Shown here in pieces: positions 50,766 to 60,518 of a stretch of DNA of 64,000 nucleotides (within the stretch, counting starts at the first letter, position 1; every line of letters begins with the position of its first letter). The notes beneath the pieces were generated by a model. That model saw only the letters and a program-made list of their open reading frames with translations, searched no databases and was not told the origin of the DNA. The stretch is taken from assembly GCF_902497995.1 (NCBI RefSeq), contig NZ_CABVII010000026.1, positions 1 to 64,000 of the forward strand, given 5' to 3'. The position numbers were made by a program, and so were the translations under genes. This DNA is from Pseudomonas fluorescens (lineage in GTDB: Bacteria > Pseudomonadota > Gammaproteobacteria > Pseudomonadales > Pseudomonadaceae).

Positions 50766-52745
50766 ATGGCCGGGCTAATTCCCCAGAGCTTCATTGACGA
50801 CCTTCTGAACCGCACCGACATCGTCGATGTGGTCAGCTCGCGCCTGCAAATGAAAAAGGCCGGCAAGAACTACACCGCCTGCTGCCCTTTTCACAAAGAA
50901 AAAACCCCGTCCTTCAGCGTCAGCCCCGACAAACAGTTCTATTACTGCTTCGGCTGCGGCGCTGGCGGCAATGCCCTCGGCTTCATGATGGACCACGACA
51001 ACCTGGATTTCATCCAGGCTGTCGAAGAACTGGCCAAGGCCGCCGGCATGGAAATTCCCCGCGAAGAAAGCGGCCGCCCGCACAAACCGCGGCAGCCGAC
51101 CGACTCGCCGCTATACCCGCTGCTCACGGCTACCGCCGACTTCTACCGCCAGGCCCTCAAAAGCCATCCATCGCGCAAAGCCGCTGTGGACTACTTGAAA
51201 GGTCGCGGGCTGACCGGCGAAATCGCCCGGGATTTCGGCCTCGGATTCGCCCCACCTGGCTGGGACAATCTGTTCAAGCACTTGAGCAGCGATACCCTGC
51301 AACAGAAAGCCATGGTCGATGCCGGGCTGTTGATCGAGAACGCCGAAACCGGCAAACGCTATGATCGTTTTCGCGATCGAGTAATGTTCCCGATCCGCGA
51401 CAGCCGCGGGCGTATTATCGCTTTCGGCGGCCGGGTTCTGGGCGACGACAAACCGAAATACCTGAATTCACCGGAAACTCCGGTATTTCACAAGGGCCAG
51501 GAACTCTATGGCCTTTATGAAGCGCGCAAGAACAACCGCAACCTCGACGAAATCATTGTCGTCGAAGGCTACATGGACGTCATCGCCCTGGCCCAGCAAG
51601 GTTTGCGCAATGCCGTAGCCACCCTGGGCACCGCCACCAGCGAAGAGCACTTGAAACGACTGTTTCGCGTCGTCCCCAACGTGCTGTTCTGCTTCGACGG
51701 CGACCAGGCTGGCCGCAACGCCGCATGGCGAGCGCTGGAAGCCACCCTGCCCTGCCTGCAGGACGGGCGTCGGGCACGTTTCCTGTTCCTGCCCGAGGGC
51801 GAAGATCCGGATACGCTGGTCCGCTCCGAAGGCACCGATGCGTTCCGCGCACGGATCAACCAGCACGCACAGCCGCTGGCGGATTATTTCTTCCAGCAAC
51901 TGACAGAAGAATCAGACCCGCGCTCACTCGAAGGCAAGGCCCACATGGCCACCCTCGCCGCGCCGCTGATCGACAAGGTCCCGGGTGCCAACCTGCGCAT
52001 CCTGATGCGCCAGCGCCTGAGCGAGATTACCGGGCTTAGTGGCGAAGCCGTGAGCCAGTTGGCGCATAGCGCTCCTCAGGATGCGCCACCGGCCTACGAT
52101 CCAGGCATCGATTACGACGCCATGCCGGACTACAGCGACTACCATCAGCCGCAGCCACAAGAGATGTACGTGCCGCAGCAGGAGTGGACGCCGAAGAAAC
52201 CAGGCGCCGGCGGCAAGAAATGGGACAAGAAACCGTGGGACAAGAATGGCAAGCGCGGCGGTGATCGCGATCAACATAGCGCGCCGCGCACGCCCATTGG
52301 CGTGGAAGCGCCGACACTGATCGCTCTTCGCACGCTCATCCATCACCCGGAACTGGCTGGCAAGGTAGAAACCGCCGATCACTTCGCCAATGAGAGCAAC
52401 ACCTACGCGCAACTGTTGGTGGCCCTGATCGAAGCCGTGCAAAAAAATCCTAAGCTAAACTCAATCCAGTTGATGGCCCGATGGCACGGGACTGAGCAGG
52501 GACGTCTACTCAAGGCATTGGCTGAAAAGGAATGGCTGATTGAGGGCGGAAACCTTGAACAACAGTTTTTAGACACCATTACTAGGCTATCGGCAGGTCA
52601 ACACACGGATAGCCTGGAAGCACTCATCAGAAAAGCAAGGCAGCCAGGATTGACCCCAGAGGAAGCAAATCAGATAGCAAATCAGATGCGCGACCTATTA
52701 AAACGCAATATGGCGACACCAAACCCGACCTCAACTGGCGCGTGA
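50766..52745 (+). CDS. dnaG: DNA primase
   Basis: DnaG lays RNA primers at the replication fork. The 659-residue protein has the N-terminal zinc ribbon CCPFHKEKTP ... YYCFGCGAGG (residues 40-64), RNA-polymerase core, TOPRIM domain with VVEGYMDVIALAQ near 265 and FDGDQAGR near 310, and a C-terminal DnaB-binding region after a Lys/Pro/Gln-rich linker (residues 440-510). The ATG at 50766 opens MAGLIPQSFIDDLLNRTDIVDVV, the conserved start. Confidence 0.96.
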   Translation: MAGLIPQSFIDDLLNRTDIVDVVSSRLQMKKAGKNYTACCPFHKEKTPSFSVSPDKQFYYCFGCGAGGNALGFMMDHDNLDFIQAVEELAKAAGMEIPREESGRPHKPRQPTDSPLYPLLTATADFYRQALKSHPSRKAAVDYLKGRGLTGEIARDFGLGFAPPGWDNLFKHLSSDTLQQKAMVDAGLLIENAETGKRYDRFRDRVMFPIRDSRGRIIAFGGRVLGDDKPKYLNSPETPVFHKGQELYGLYEARKNNRNLDEIIVVEGYMDVIALAQQGLRNAVATLGTATSEEHLKRLFRVVPNVLFCFDGDQAGRNAAWRALEATLPCLQDGRRARFLFLPEGEDPDTLVRSEGTDAFRARINQHAQPLADYFFQQLTEESDPRSLEGKAHMATLAAPLIDKVPGANLRILMRQRLSEITGLSGEAVSQLAHSAPQDAPPAYDPGIDYDAMPDYSDYHQPQPQEMYVPQQEWTPKKPGAGGKKWDKKPWDKNGKRGGDRDQHSAPRTPIGVEAPTLIALRTLIHHPELAGKVETADHFANESNTYAQLLVALIEAVQKNPKLNSIQLMARWHGTEQGRLLKALAEKEWLIEGGNLEQQFLDTITRLSAGQHTDSLEALIRKARQPGLTPEEANQIANQMRDLLKRNMATPNPTSTGA

Positions 52746-52759
52746 GGTCATAGCTCAGG

Positions 52760-52765
52760 TATAAT
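52760..52765 (+). promoter_or_regulatory. Candidate rpoD promoter -10
   Basis: A perfect TATAAT lies 47 bases upstream of rpoD and just after the dnaG stop, suggesting rpoD has its own promoter. The matching -35 (GGCGCG/TGGCGC region) is poor, so activator or another sigma factor may be involved. Confidence 0.45.
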
Positions 52766-52812
52766 CCTCGGCTTGTTTTTTGCCCGCCAAGACCTTCAGT
52801 GGATAGGGTGTT

Positions 52813-54660
<1,848 letters not shown>

Positions 54661-54663
54661 TCA

Positions 54664-54697
54664 CAAAACCCCCGGCCCAGGCCGGGGGTTTTGCTTT
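54664..54697 (+). terminator. Terminator of rpoD
   Basis: A 14-bp perfect stem, CAAAACCCCCGGCC with GGCCGGGGGTTTTG around a 2-base centre, followed by CTTTTT. It directly follows the rpoD stop and closes the rpsU-dnaG-rpoD unit. Confidence 0.95.
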
Positions 54698-54782
54698 TTG
54701 CAGATAAAATTTCCCACGCGTCACTCCCGCCTGATTGCCCGTCTACACTCGAAACATTCCCCCGTGCCGCAACGAGACCGTT

Positions 54783-57700
54783 ATGCCCAGACTGCCGACC
54801 GTGTTTTTTTTGCTGTCGCTGATAACCTGGACCGCAACGGCTGGCGCGCTGACTCTGACAGACGAAGAACGTAGCTGGCTGGCGGCGCACCCGGACTTGC
54901 GCCTGGGCGTTGACGCGTCCTGGCCGCCCTTCGAGTTTCGCGACGACCAAGGCCGCTATCAGGGTCTTGCAGCGGACTACATCAACATGATTCGCAAACG
55001 CCTGGCCATCAAGCTCACGCCCATCGAGCCGGTCAGCTGGACGGTTGTGCTGGAACAGGCCAAACAAGCGAAGCTGGACCTGCTGCCAGGCATCATGTCG
55101 ACCCCGGAGCGCCAGAGTTACCTGTCGTTCACCCGTCCCTACCTGGACTTTCCGATTGTCATTCTTGCCCATGTCGGAGGTCCCCAGCCGCGCAAACTGG
55201 TAGACCTGTACGGTCTGAAAATCGCCGTGGTGGAAAATTACGCCCCCCATGAGCTGCTGCGTACGCACCATCCTGATCTGAACCTGGTGGCAATGCCGAA
55301 TGTCAGCTCAGCCTTGCAGGCACTGGCCACCGATGAGGTGGACGCCGTGGTCGGAGATCTCGCCTCCAGTATCTGGAGCCTGCGCCAGCTCAAGCTCGAC
55401 GGGCTTTATGTCAGCGGCGAGACACCCTATCGCTATCAACTGGCCATGGGCGTGCCCAAGGACAACAAAGTGCTGGTGGGCATCCTGGACAAGGTCCTGG
55501 CCGATATGACCCCGGAGGAAATCAGCGCTATCCAGGAGCATTGGGTCGGCAACGTCCTCGATCATCGAGCGTTCTGGGCCGATTTGCTGGTTTACGGCCT
55601 ACCCGGATTACTGCTGTTGATCGGTGTGCTGGCGACGGTGATCCGGATCAACCGCCGGCTGAGTTCGGAAATCGCCCGCCGGGTCGATCTGGAACAGGAA
55701 CTGCGCAGCAGCGAATACCACTACCGCGGACTGGTAGAGAGTCTTTCGGCCATCGCCTGGGAAGCAAGGATCACCGATTTCACCTACAGCTACGTATCGC
55801 CCCACGCCGAGGATCTGCTCGGCTATCCCCTGTCTCACTGGCTGATACCGGGCTTCTGGCGCAACATCATTCACCCCGCTGACCTGACCCGCGCCCAGAC
55901 CTTCTGCGATCAAGAAGTCCTGGCCAGGCGCGATCACAGCCTCGATTACCGGGTCATCACCGCCGACGGCCGTTGCCTGTGGGTGCGCGACATCGTCAGC
56001 CTGATCGAGCACGGCCATGAACCGGTGATGCGTGGGCTGATGATCGACATCAGCGATGCCAAGCGTACCGAAGAAGCGTTGCGCCTGTCGGAACAGAAGT
56101 TCGCCTCGGTATTCCAGCAATGTCCGGACATTCTGGTCATCGCGCGGCTCTCTGACGGTTGTTTGCTGGAGGTCAACAAAGCATTCGAAGAACAGATCGG
56201 CCTCAAGGCTGAAGACGTCATCGGCCAGACCGCCAGAGACCTGAACATCTGGGGCATCCCCGGCGTCGGGCCGGGATTGTTGCAGCGGTTGCAGGCCGGC
56301 AGCATTCGTAACCTGGAGATGCCCTTTCGTCGCAACAATGGTCAGGTGTTTACCGGCCTGATTTCCGCCGAACAGTTCGACCTCGACACCACCCCTGCGC
56401 TGGTGGTCGTCGTGCGCGATATCAGTCAGCTCAAGGAAACCCAACAACAGCTGCAAACCTCCGAAGAGAAATTCGCCAAGGCGTTCCATGCCTCTCCGGA
56501 CGGTTTGCTGCTGTCCCGGCAAAGCGACGGCTTGCTGCTGGAGGTCAACGAAGGGTTCAGCCGCATCACCGGGTTCAACAGTGCGATGTCCGTGGATCGC
56601 TCGGTGCTCGAACTGGGGATCTGGGTCAACCTCAACGAACGCAAACAGATGCTCGACCTGCTGCACCGCGACGGTTTCGTCCGCGATTTCAGCTGCCACA
56701 TCCGCCGCAGCGACGGGCAGATCCGCCTATGCGAGGTGTCCAGCCGTCCGCTGCCGATCGGCGACGAAGATTGCATGCTGACCATCGCCCGGGACATCAC
56801 CGAGCGGCACCTGATGCAGGAAAAACTGCAACAGGCCGCCACCGTGTTCGAAAGCACCGCCGAAGGGGTATTGATCACTGACACTCAACAACACATCAGT
56901 GCGGTCAACCGCGCGTTTACCGAAATCACCGGCTACAGCGAGAGCGAAGCATTGGGCCACACCCCTCGCCTGCTGGCCTCGGGCCTGCACGACAGCGCGT
57001 TTTATGCGGCCATGTGGCATCAACTGACCGCCGAAGGGCATTGGCAGGGCGAGATTTCCAACCGACGCAAGAACGGCGAGCTCTATCCGAGCTGGCTGAC
57101 CATCAGCGCGGTGCGCAACCGGGACAAGTTCATCACCCACTTTGTCGCCGTGTTCGCAGACATCTCCAGCCTCAAGCACGCCCAGGCCAAGCTCGACTAC
57201 CAGGCGCACCACGACCCGCTGACCGGCCTGCCGAACCGCACCCTGTTCGAGAGCCGGCTGCTGACCGCGCTCAACAACCAACAGGAAAACGGCGGACAGG
57301 GCGCCGTGCTGTTCCTCGACCTGGACCGCTTCAAACACATCAACGACAGCCTGGGTCACCCGGTCGGCGACCTGTTGCTCAAAGGCATCGCCGTGCGCCT
57401 CAAGGAACAGCTGCGCGATATCGATACCGTGGCGCGCCTGGGCGGCGACGAATTCATCATCCTGCTCCCCGGCCTGCAGCAATCCAGTGACGCCGACAAC
57501 ATCGCGACCAAGCTGCTCAATTGCTTCGGCGCACCGTTCCAGGCCGGCCAGCACGAGTTTTTCATCAGTGCCAGCATCGGCACCAGCCTCTATCCCAAAG
57601 ACGGCTGTGACGTCGCCACACTGGTCAAGAACGCCGACGCGGCGATGTATCGCTCCAAGGCCAAGGGGCGCAATCGGGTCGAAAGCTATACCCGCGACCT

Positions 57701-58529
57701 CACTGCCCAAGCCAGCGAGCGCGTTGCACTGGAGCATGAACTGCGGCGTGCCATCGAGCGCAATGAGCTGTTCCTGCACTATCAGCCAAAGATCAGCCTC
57801 GACGACCATCGCCTGGTCGGCGCCGAAGCGCTCATTCGTTGGCGTCATCCGACCTTTGGCGATGTGCCGCCGGAACACTTCATCCCCCTGGCCGAAGAAA
57901 ACGGCATGATCCTGCAGATCGGCGACTGGGTACTCGAGACCGCCTGCCGGCAGATGTACGAATGGAACCAGGTCTACGAATGCCTCGGCCCACTGTCGGT
58001 CAACCTCGCCGGTGCGCAACTGCGTCAGCCAAACCTGCTCGGCCGCATCGAACAATTGCTCAAGGAGAACGGCCTCAGACCCGATCTCCTGCAACTGGAA
58101 ATCACCGAAAACTTCATCATGAGCCAGGCTGAAGAAGCACTGGCCGTGCTGCATCAACTCAAACACCTGGGCGTGCAACTGGCGATCGACGACTTCGGTA
58201 CCGGCTATTCGTCCCTGAGCTACCTCAAGCGCCTGCCGCTGGACATCCTCAAGATCGACCAGTCCTTCGTTCGCGGCCTGCCGGACGATCCCCACGATGC
58301 GGCCATCGTTCGCGCCATCATCGCCTTGGGCCGCAGCATGCAATTTACCGTGATTGCCGAGGGCGTCGAGACCCTCGCGCAGCAGCAATTCCTCGCTGCG
58401 CAGGGCTGTGAACAGATCCAGGGCTACATCGTCAGCCTGCCCTTGCCCCCGGCCGAATTCGCCGCGACGTTTCTTCGTACAGCTTTATTGGATTTTTCGG
58501 ATAGCACAGCCGAGAAACCATCGCTATAA
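54783..58529 (+). CDS. rmcA: Dual GGDEF-EAL c-di-GMP enzyme with SBP and PAS domains (RmcA-like)
   Basis: A 1248-residue membrane protein. Order: signal peptide (1-22), periplasmic type 3 solute-binding domain (PDLRLGVDASWPPFEFRDDQG to about residue 255), membrane segment near 265-290, four PAS domains, GGDEF with intact RLGGDEF near 887 and an inhibitory-site RxxD (RDID) five residues before it, and EAL with intact GAEALIRWRHP near 1014. Both catalytic motifs look functional. Layout and position next to rpoD match PA0575, RmcA, which lowers c-di-GMP in response to phenazine/redox state. The ATG at 54783 starts a clean signal peptide. A tRNA gene follows 16 bases on. Confidence 0.9.
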   Translation: MPRLPTVFFLLSLITWTATAGALTLTDEERSWLAAHPDLRLGVDASWPPFEFRDDQGRYQGLAADYINMIRKRLAIKLTPIEPVSWTVVLEQAKQAKLDLLPGIMSTPERQSYLSFTRPYLDFPIVILAHVGGPQPRKLVDLYGLKIAVVENYAPHELLRTHHPDLNLVAMPNVSSALQALATDEVDAVVGDLASSIWSLRQLKLDGLYVSGETPYRYQLAMGVPKDNKVLVGILDKVLADMTPEEISAIQEHWVGNVLDHRAFWADLLVYGLPGLLLLIGVLATVIRINRRLSSEIARRVDLEQELRSSEYHYRGLVESLSAIAWEARITDFTYSYVSPHAEDLLGYPLSHWLIPGFWRNIIHPADLTRAQTFCDQEVLARRDHSLDYRVITADGRCLWVRDIVSLIEHGHEPVMRGLMIDISDAKRTEEALRLSEQKFASVFQQCPDILVIARLSDGCLLEVNKAFEEQIGLKAEDVIGQTARDLNIWGIPGVGPGLLQRLQAGSIRNLEMPFRRNNGQVFTGLISAEQFDLDTTPALVVVVRDISQLKETQQQLQTSEEKFAKAFHASPDGLLLSRQSDGLLLEVNEGFSRITGFNSAMSVDRSVLELGIWVNLNERKQMLDLLHRDGFVRDFSCHIRRSDGQIRLCEVSSRPLPIGDEDCMLTIARDITERHLMQEKLQQAATVFESTAEGVLITDTQQHISAVNRAFTEITGYSESEALGHTPRLLASGLHDSAFYAAMWHQLTAEGHWQGEISNRRKNGELYPSWLTISAVRNRDKFITHFVAVFADISSLKHAQAKLDYQAHHDPLTGLPNRTLFESRLLTALNNQQENGGQGAVLFLDLDRFKHINDSLGHPVGDLLLKGIAVRLKEQLRDIDTVARLGGDEFIILLPGLQQSSDADNIATKLLNCFGAPFQAGQHEFFISASIGTSLYPKDGCDVATLVKNADAAMYRSKAKGRNRVESYTRDLTAQASERVALEHELRRAIERNELFLHYQPKISLDDHRLVGAEALIRWRHPTFGDVPPEHFIPLAEENGMILQIGDWVLETACRQMYEWNQVYECLGPLSVNLAGAQLRQPNLLGRIEQLLKENGLRPDLLQLEITENFIMSQAEEALAVLHQLKHLGVQLAIDDFGTGYSSLSYLKRLPLDILKIDQSFVRGLPDDPHDAAIVRAIIALGRSMQFTVIAEGVETLAQQQFLAAQGCEQIQGYIVSLPLPPAEFAATFLRTALLDFSDSTAEKPSL

Positions 58530-58545
58530 TCCGCGGCCTACTGAG

Positions 58546-58621
58546 GGCCTATAGCTCAGTTGGTTAGAGCAGAGGACTCATAATCCTTTGGTCCACGGTT
58601 CAAGTCCGTGTGGGCCCACCA
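58546..58621 (+). tRNA. tRNA with CAU anticodon, probably Ile2
   Basis: A complete cloverleaf: acceptor GGGCCTA pairs with TGGGCCC, D arm GCTC/GAGC, anticodon stem GAGGA/TCCTT around loop CTCATAA (anticodon CAT), T arm CACGG TTCAAGT CCGTG, discriminator A and encoded CCA. CAU can be Met or lysidine-modified Ile2. The GACTCATAATC context and acceptor sequence resemble E. coli ileX more than metT, so Ile2 is favoured. Its 3' part is duplicated at 59731-59778. Confidence 0.93.
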
Positions 58622-58626
58622 AACAA
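58578..58626 (+). repeat. Putative attachment site, left copy (in tRNA 3' end)
   Basis: From the anticodon loop to just past the CCA (TCATAATCCTTTGGTCCACG ... ACCAAACAA) this 49-base stretch recurs at 59731-59778 with one substitution and one deleted C. Integrase-driven islands typically regenerate the tRNA at one end and leave such a partial copy at the other. Confidence 0.75.
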
Positions 58627-58629
58627 ATC

Positions 58630-58664
58630 AAAGGCTTACGTCATTCAGACGTAGGCCTTTTTTG
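58630..58664 (+). terminator. Terminator after the tRNA
   Basis: AAAGGCTTACGTC (58630-58642) pairs with GACGTAGGCCTTT (58648-58660) as 13 bp with one G-T wobble, followed by TTTG. It ends the tRNA, and possibly rmcA-tRNA, transcript. Confidence 0.85.
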
Positions 58665-58755
58665 TTTCTGGGGTTTTCGTACCTGTATAAAGTCTGTAAG
58701 GCGAGCCTGCCACCTGTCGGGGCGCAGATTCCGCCGTGCTGGGCTGTCGCTAGGT

Positions 58756-58840
58756 GGATGCTGGCGCTATACCTATGCCGCAGACAAACCTGTTGGGAAG
58801 GCGCTTACGCTGCACAGCCGAGGCAGTTGCGCCAGCATCC
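58756..58840. repeat. 12-bp perfect inverted repeat
   Basis: GGATGCTGGCGC (58756-58767) and GCGCCAGCATCC (58829-58840) are inverted around 61 bases, in the non-coding stretch between the tRNA terminator and the PP2C-like gene. Flanks share further imperfect symmetry. It does not match the REP family of this window. Confidence 0.6.
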
Positions 58841-58892
58841 AGCCGACGCTAAACCCGACCTTGGCATTTTCAGTGGCAAGAACCTGTGGGAC

Positions 58893-59570
58893 CTACAAGC
58901 GAACGTCGATCCAAGTAACGTCATCTTCCAAGTCGGTGATTGTGATCTCAGGCGACTTTAAGGCTTCAGCCTGGCGAACCTCGCTCATTTCACCCCAGAA
59001 GCCGTCTGTAGCGAATACAAACCGCTCGCCTGCCACCGCACTTCGAACCACGATCTCGGGCTCAGGCGCCCTGCCGGCCTTATAGCTTCGAGTAATCCGG
59101 TGGCGCGCTGGATCGCATGCCAGCTCGCGGTGTGATCGGTCGCGCTTCCAGTTGGCAAGGCAATGAGGTGACGTGATCCAGTCGATCCGACCCTCGGCAT
59201 TGACCACACCGCAGCCGCAGTCGCCTTCGTATGCGATCGTCAGCAGGTCATTGACAACCACGGCTACCAAGTAACTTGTTGACCCAGACCACTCGGCAAA
59301 CAGAGGGGCATGCATATCAGCGAGCACTGACCGAATCAACTGTGTAGCCAAGTCATGGGTATCGTCGCCGACTCCCTGCCCGACTCCCGATTGATAAGTG
59401 TCTATCAATCCTTTAACAAACCCTTGGGCAAGTTGGCCGCTGTCGGGAACTTTTCTTCCTGCCCATGCAAGCTGGCCATTTTGAACAGCAGCAAAATACC
59501 TTGACTCTTCATGAAGCCCTCTAGCCTCTCTGTCCACATTCCATAAAACGTGGACAGCTGCCACATGCAC
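58893..59570 (-). CDS. PP2C-like serine/threonine phosphatase, motif-deficient
   Basis: A 225-residue protein resembling the C-terminal two thirds of PPM/PP2C phosphatases: LLTIAYEGDCGCGVVNAEG near residue 110 corresponds to the GDS motif, and FVFATDGFWGEMSE near 185-198 to the metal-binding TDG motif. The N-terminal metal motif (DGxGG) is replaced by AVQNGQLAWAG, and the start is a GTG without a clear ribosome binding site. It may be 5'-truncated or inactive. It lies alone between the two tRNA-derived repeats, so it belongs to a small transferred segment. Confidence 0.6.
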   Translation of the reverse strand: MHVAAVHVLWNVDREARGLHEESRYFAAVQNGQLAWAGRKVPDSGQLAQGFVKGLIDTYQSGVGQGVGDDTHDLATQLIRSVLADMHAPLFAEWSGSTSYLVAVVVNDLLTIAYEGDCGCGVVNAEGRIDWITSPHCLANWKRDRSHRELACDPARHRITRSYKAGRAPEPEIVVRSAVAGERFVFATDGFWGEMSEVRQAEALKSPEITITDLEDDVTWIDVRL

Positions 59571-59730
59571 TATCTAACACAGTCAACATCTTTATGAGGC
59601 TCCTGCGATAAGCGGAGCAAGCACAAAGCCGGCAGCGAGGGCAGCTGGGTGATGCTCATCCACAACGCCCTCTATGACACTGGATATCCGGTATGCAGGT
59701 ACGGTTGGCCTCGGTTCATCCGTCGTCGAT

Positions 59731-59778
59731 TCATAATCCTTTGGTCCACCGTTCAAGTCCGTGTGGGCCACCAAACAA
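59731..59778 (+). repeat. Putative attachment site, right copy (partial tRNA)
   Basis: A 48-base copy of the tRNA 3' part. It cannot be a functional tRNA because the 5' half is absent. With 58578-58626 it bounds a 1.1 kb segment with no integrase, so the segment is either a remnant or was moved in trans. Confidence 0.75.
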
Positions 59779-59779
59779 G

Positions 59780-59806
59780 AAAGCACGCAATGCGCGGCTT
59801 TTTCGT
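59780..59806 (+). terminator. Terminator-like hairpin after partial tRNA
   Basis: AAAGC and ACGC face GCGC and GGCTTTTT in an imperfect stem with a T-run. TGCGCGGCTTTTTCGT (59791-59806) is repeated exactly at 61947-61962 in the terminator of gcd. Confidence 0.5.
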
Positions 59807-59834
59807 GTCTGACGATTGGATGTGCAGATAATTT

Positions 59835-60149
59835 TTATTTCTCAGTTTTTGCAAAGTTCTCAATCTTTACCTGTCCCTTAGGAAAGGTTGCAATGATCTC
59901 CAGCTCACCGCCCATGCCGCGGATATAATTGCGTAGCGTGCTGATGTACATATCGGTACGTCGTTCCAATCTTGAGATCGCGGCCTGGTTGACGTGCAGC
60001 GTTTTAGCCAAGGTCTCCTGGGTCAACTCCTGAGCCCTACGCAATTCGTGCAGGGGCATTTCTTTCAGGTGCTGCCGGCACAGCTGCTCTACGTTAGCGC
60101 GAGATTCCGGCGTCATGCGAGCTTGAAGTTCAGCAAATTTCTTAGCCAT
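59835..60149 (-). CDS. HigA-like helix-turn-helix antitoxin
   Basis: A 104-residue XRE-type protein: KFAELQARMTPESRANVEQL start, helix-turn-helix LTQETLAKTLHVNQAAISRLERRTDMYISTLRNYI near 45-80, and the tail GGELEIIATFPKGQVKIENF. This pattern is typical of antitoxins paired with RelE/ParE-type toxins, where the toxin lies just upstream and overlaps. The ATG at 60149 opens the family sequence; a longer upstream frame is non-homologous. The toxin partner is only a fragment, so this is an orphan antitoxin. Confidence 0.8.
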   Translation of the reverse strand: MAKKFAELQARMTPESRANVEQLCRQHLKEMPLHELRRAQELTQETLAKTLHVNQAAISRLERRTDMYISTLRNYIRGMGGELEIIATFPKGQVKIENFAKTEK

Positions 60150-60246
60150 TATTGCGGCCCTCTTTGCGCAGTGTTTCCAAATGTGCGTCATACAATTTAT
60201 CCGCCAGGCAATATGCCCTCCAAGGAATGATGCGTGTGAAATGTTG
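60142..60246 (-). pseudogene. C-terminal remnant of a RelE/ParE-family toxin
   Basis: Stop-to-stop, this frame encodes 34 residues with FTRIIP, then ADKLYDAHLETLRKEG, resembling the end of RelE-type toxins (FYxRLIPxADxLYDxHLxxLxxEG). A five-residue WRAYC interruption and an in-frame TGA just upstream remove the rest of the gene. It overlaps the antitoxin start by 8 bases, the normal toxin-antitoxin spacing, so the remnant is in place. Confidence 0.5.
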
Positions 60247-60394
60247 TCAAGAAGCTTCAAATAAAGGCCTTTTACATGTTTTGCGTTTAAATGTTGTTTA
60301 CTTAAGGTGTCGCAATATCGGATGACGCCCGCAGACCTTGTAGGCAAACTCCGAATCTTGCGTTTGGGCACTTTGATGCCTTGTTGGGCTTTTC

Positions 60395-60457
60395 TTCGAC
60401 GGGATACTCTCCGGATGTCGCTGACCATTCAGCGATCGGGCTTGGAAACCCGTCGAA
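60395..60457 (+). promoter_or_regulatory. Upstream stem-loop module of the DUF3077 leader region
   Basis: TTCGACGGG (60395-60403) pairs with CCCGTCGAA (60449-60457) as a perfect 9-bp outer stem. Inside, CGCTGA-CCAT-TCAGCG (60419-60434) forms a 6-bp hairpin. An alternative hairpin, CGGG-CTTGGAAA-CCCG (60437-60452), competes with the outer stem and shows GGA in its loop. GCTTGGAAAC recurs at 60602-60611. No coding function is seen. Confidence 0.5.
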
Positions 60458-60518
60458 ATTAGTCGCAACAGCGCCCCTTCACGATTGCAAAGGCTTTTGT
60501 AGCTTGCGCTTGAGTTAT

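Larger units (their letters stand above)
59571..59834. other. Non-coding stretch with tRNA-derived repeat
   Basis: No credible gene. It contains the partial tRNA copy at 59731-59778 and a terminator-like hairpin just after it. Short open frames here are unsupported by start signals. Confidence 0.6.

Noticed and set aside
59592..59786. 64-residue minus-strand frame across the partial tRNA
   Set aside because: It runs through tRNA-derived sequence and has no start signal or recognisable features.
60150..60428. Upstream extension of the antitoxin frame to a 197-residue protein
   Set aside because: The extra part has no similarity to antitoxins, while the ATG at 60149 opens the family sequence and overlaps the toxin stub as expected.
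60380..60480. Integron attC site (GTTGGGC core near 60384)
   Set aside because: No matching inverted RYYYAAC core is found at the right distance and no integrase is present.
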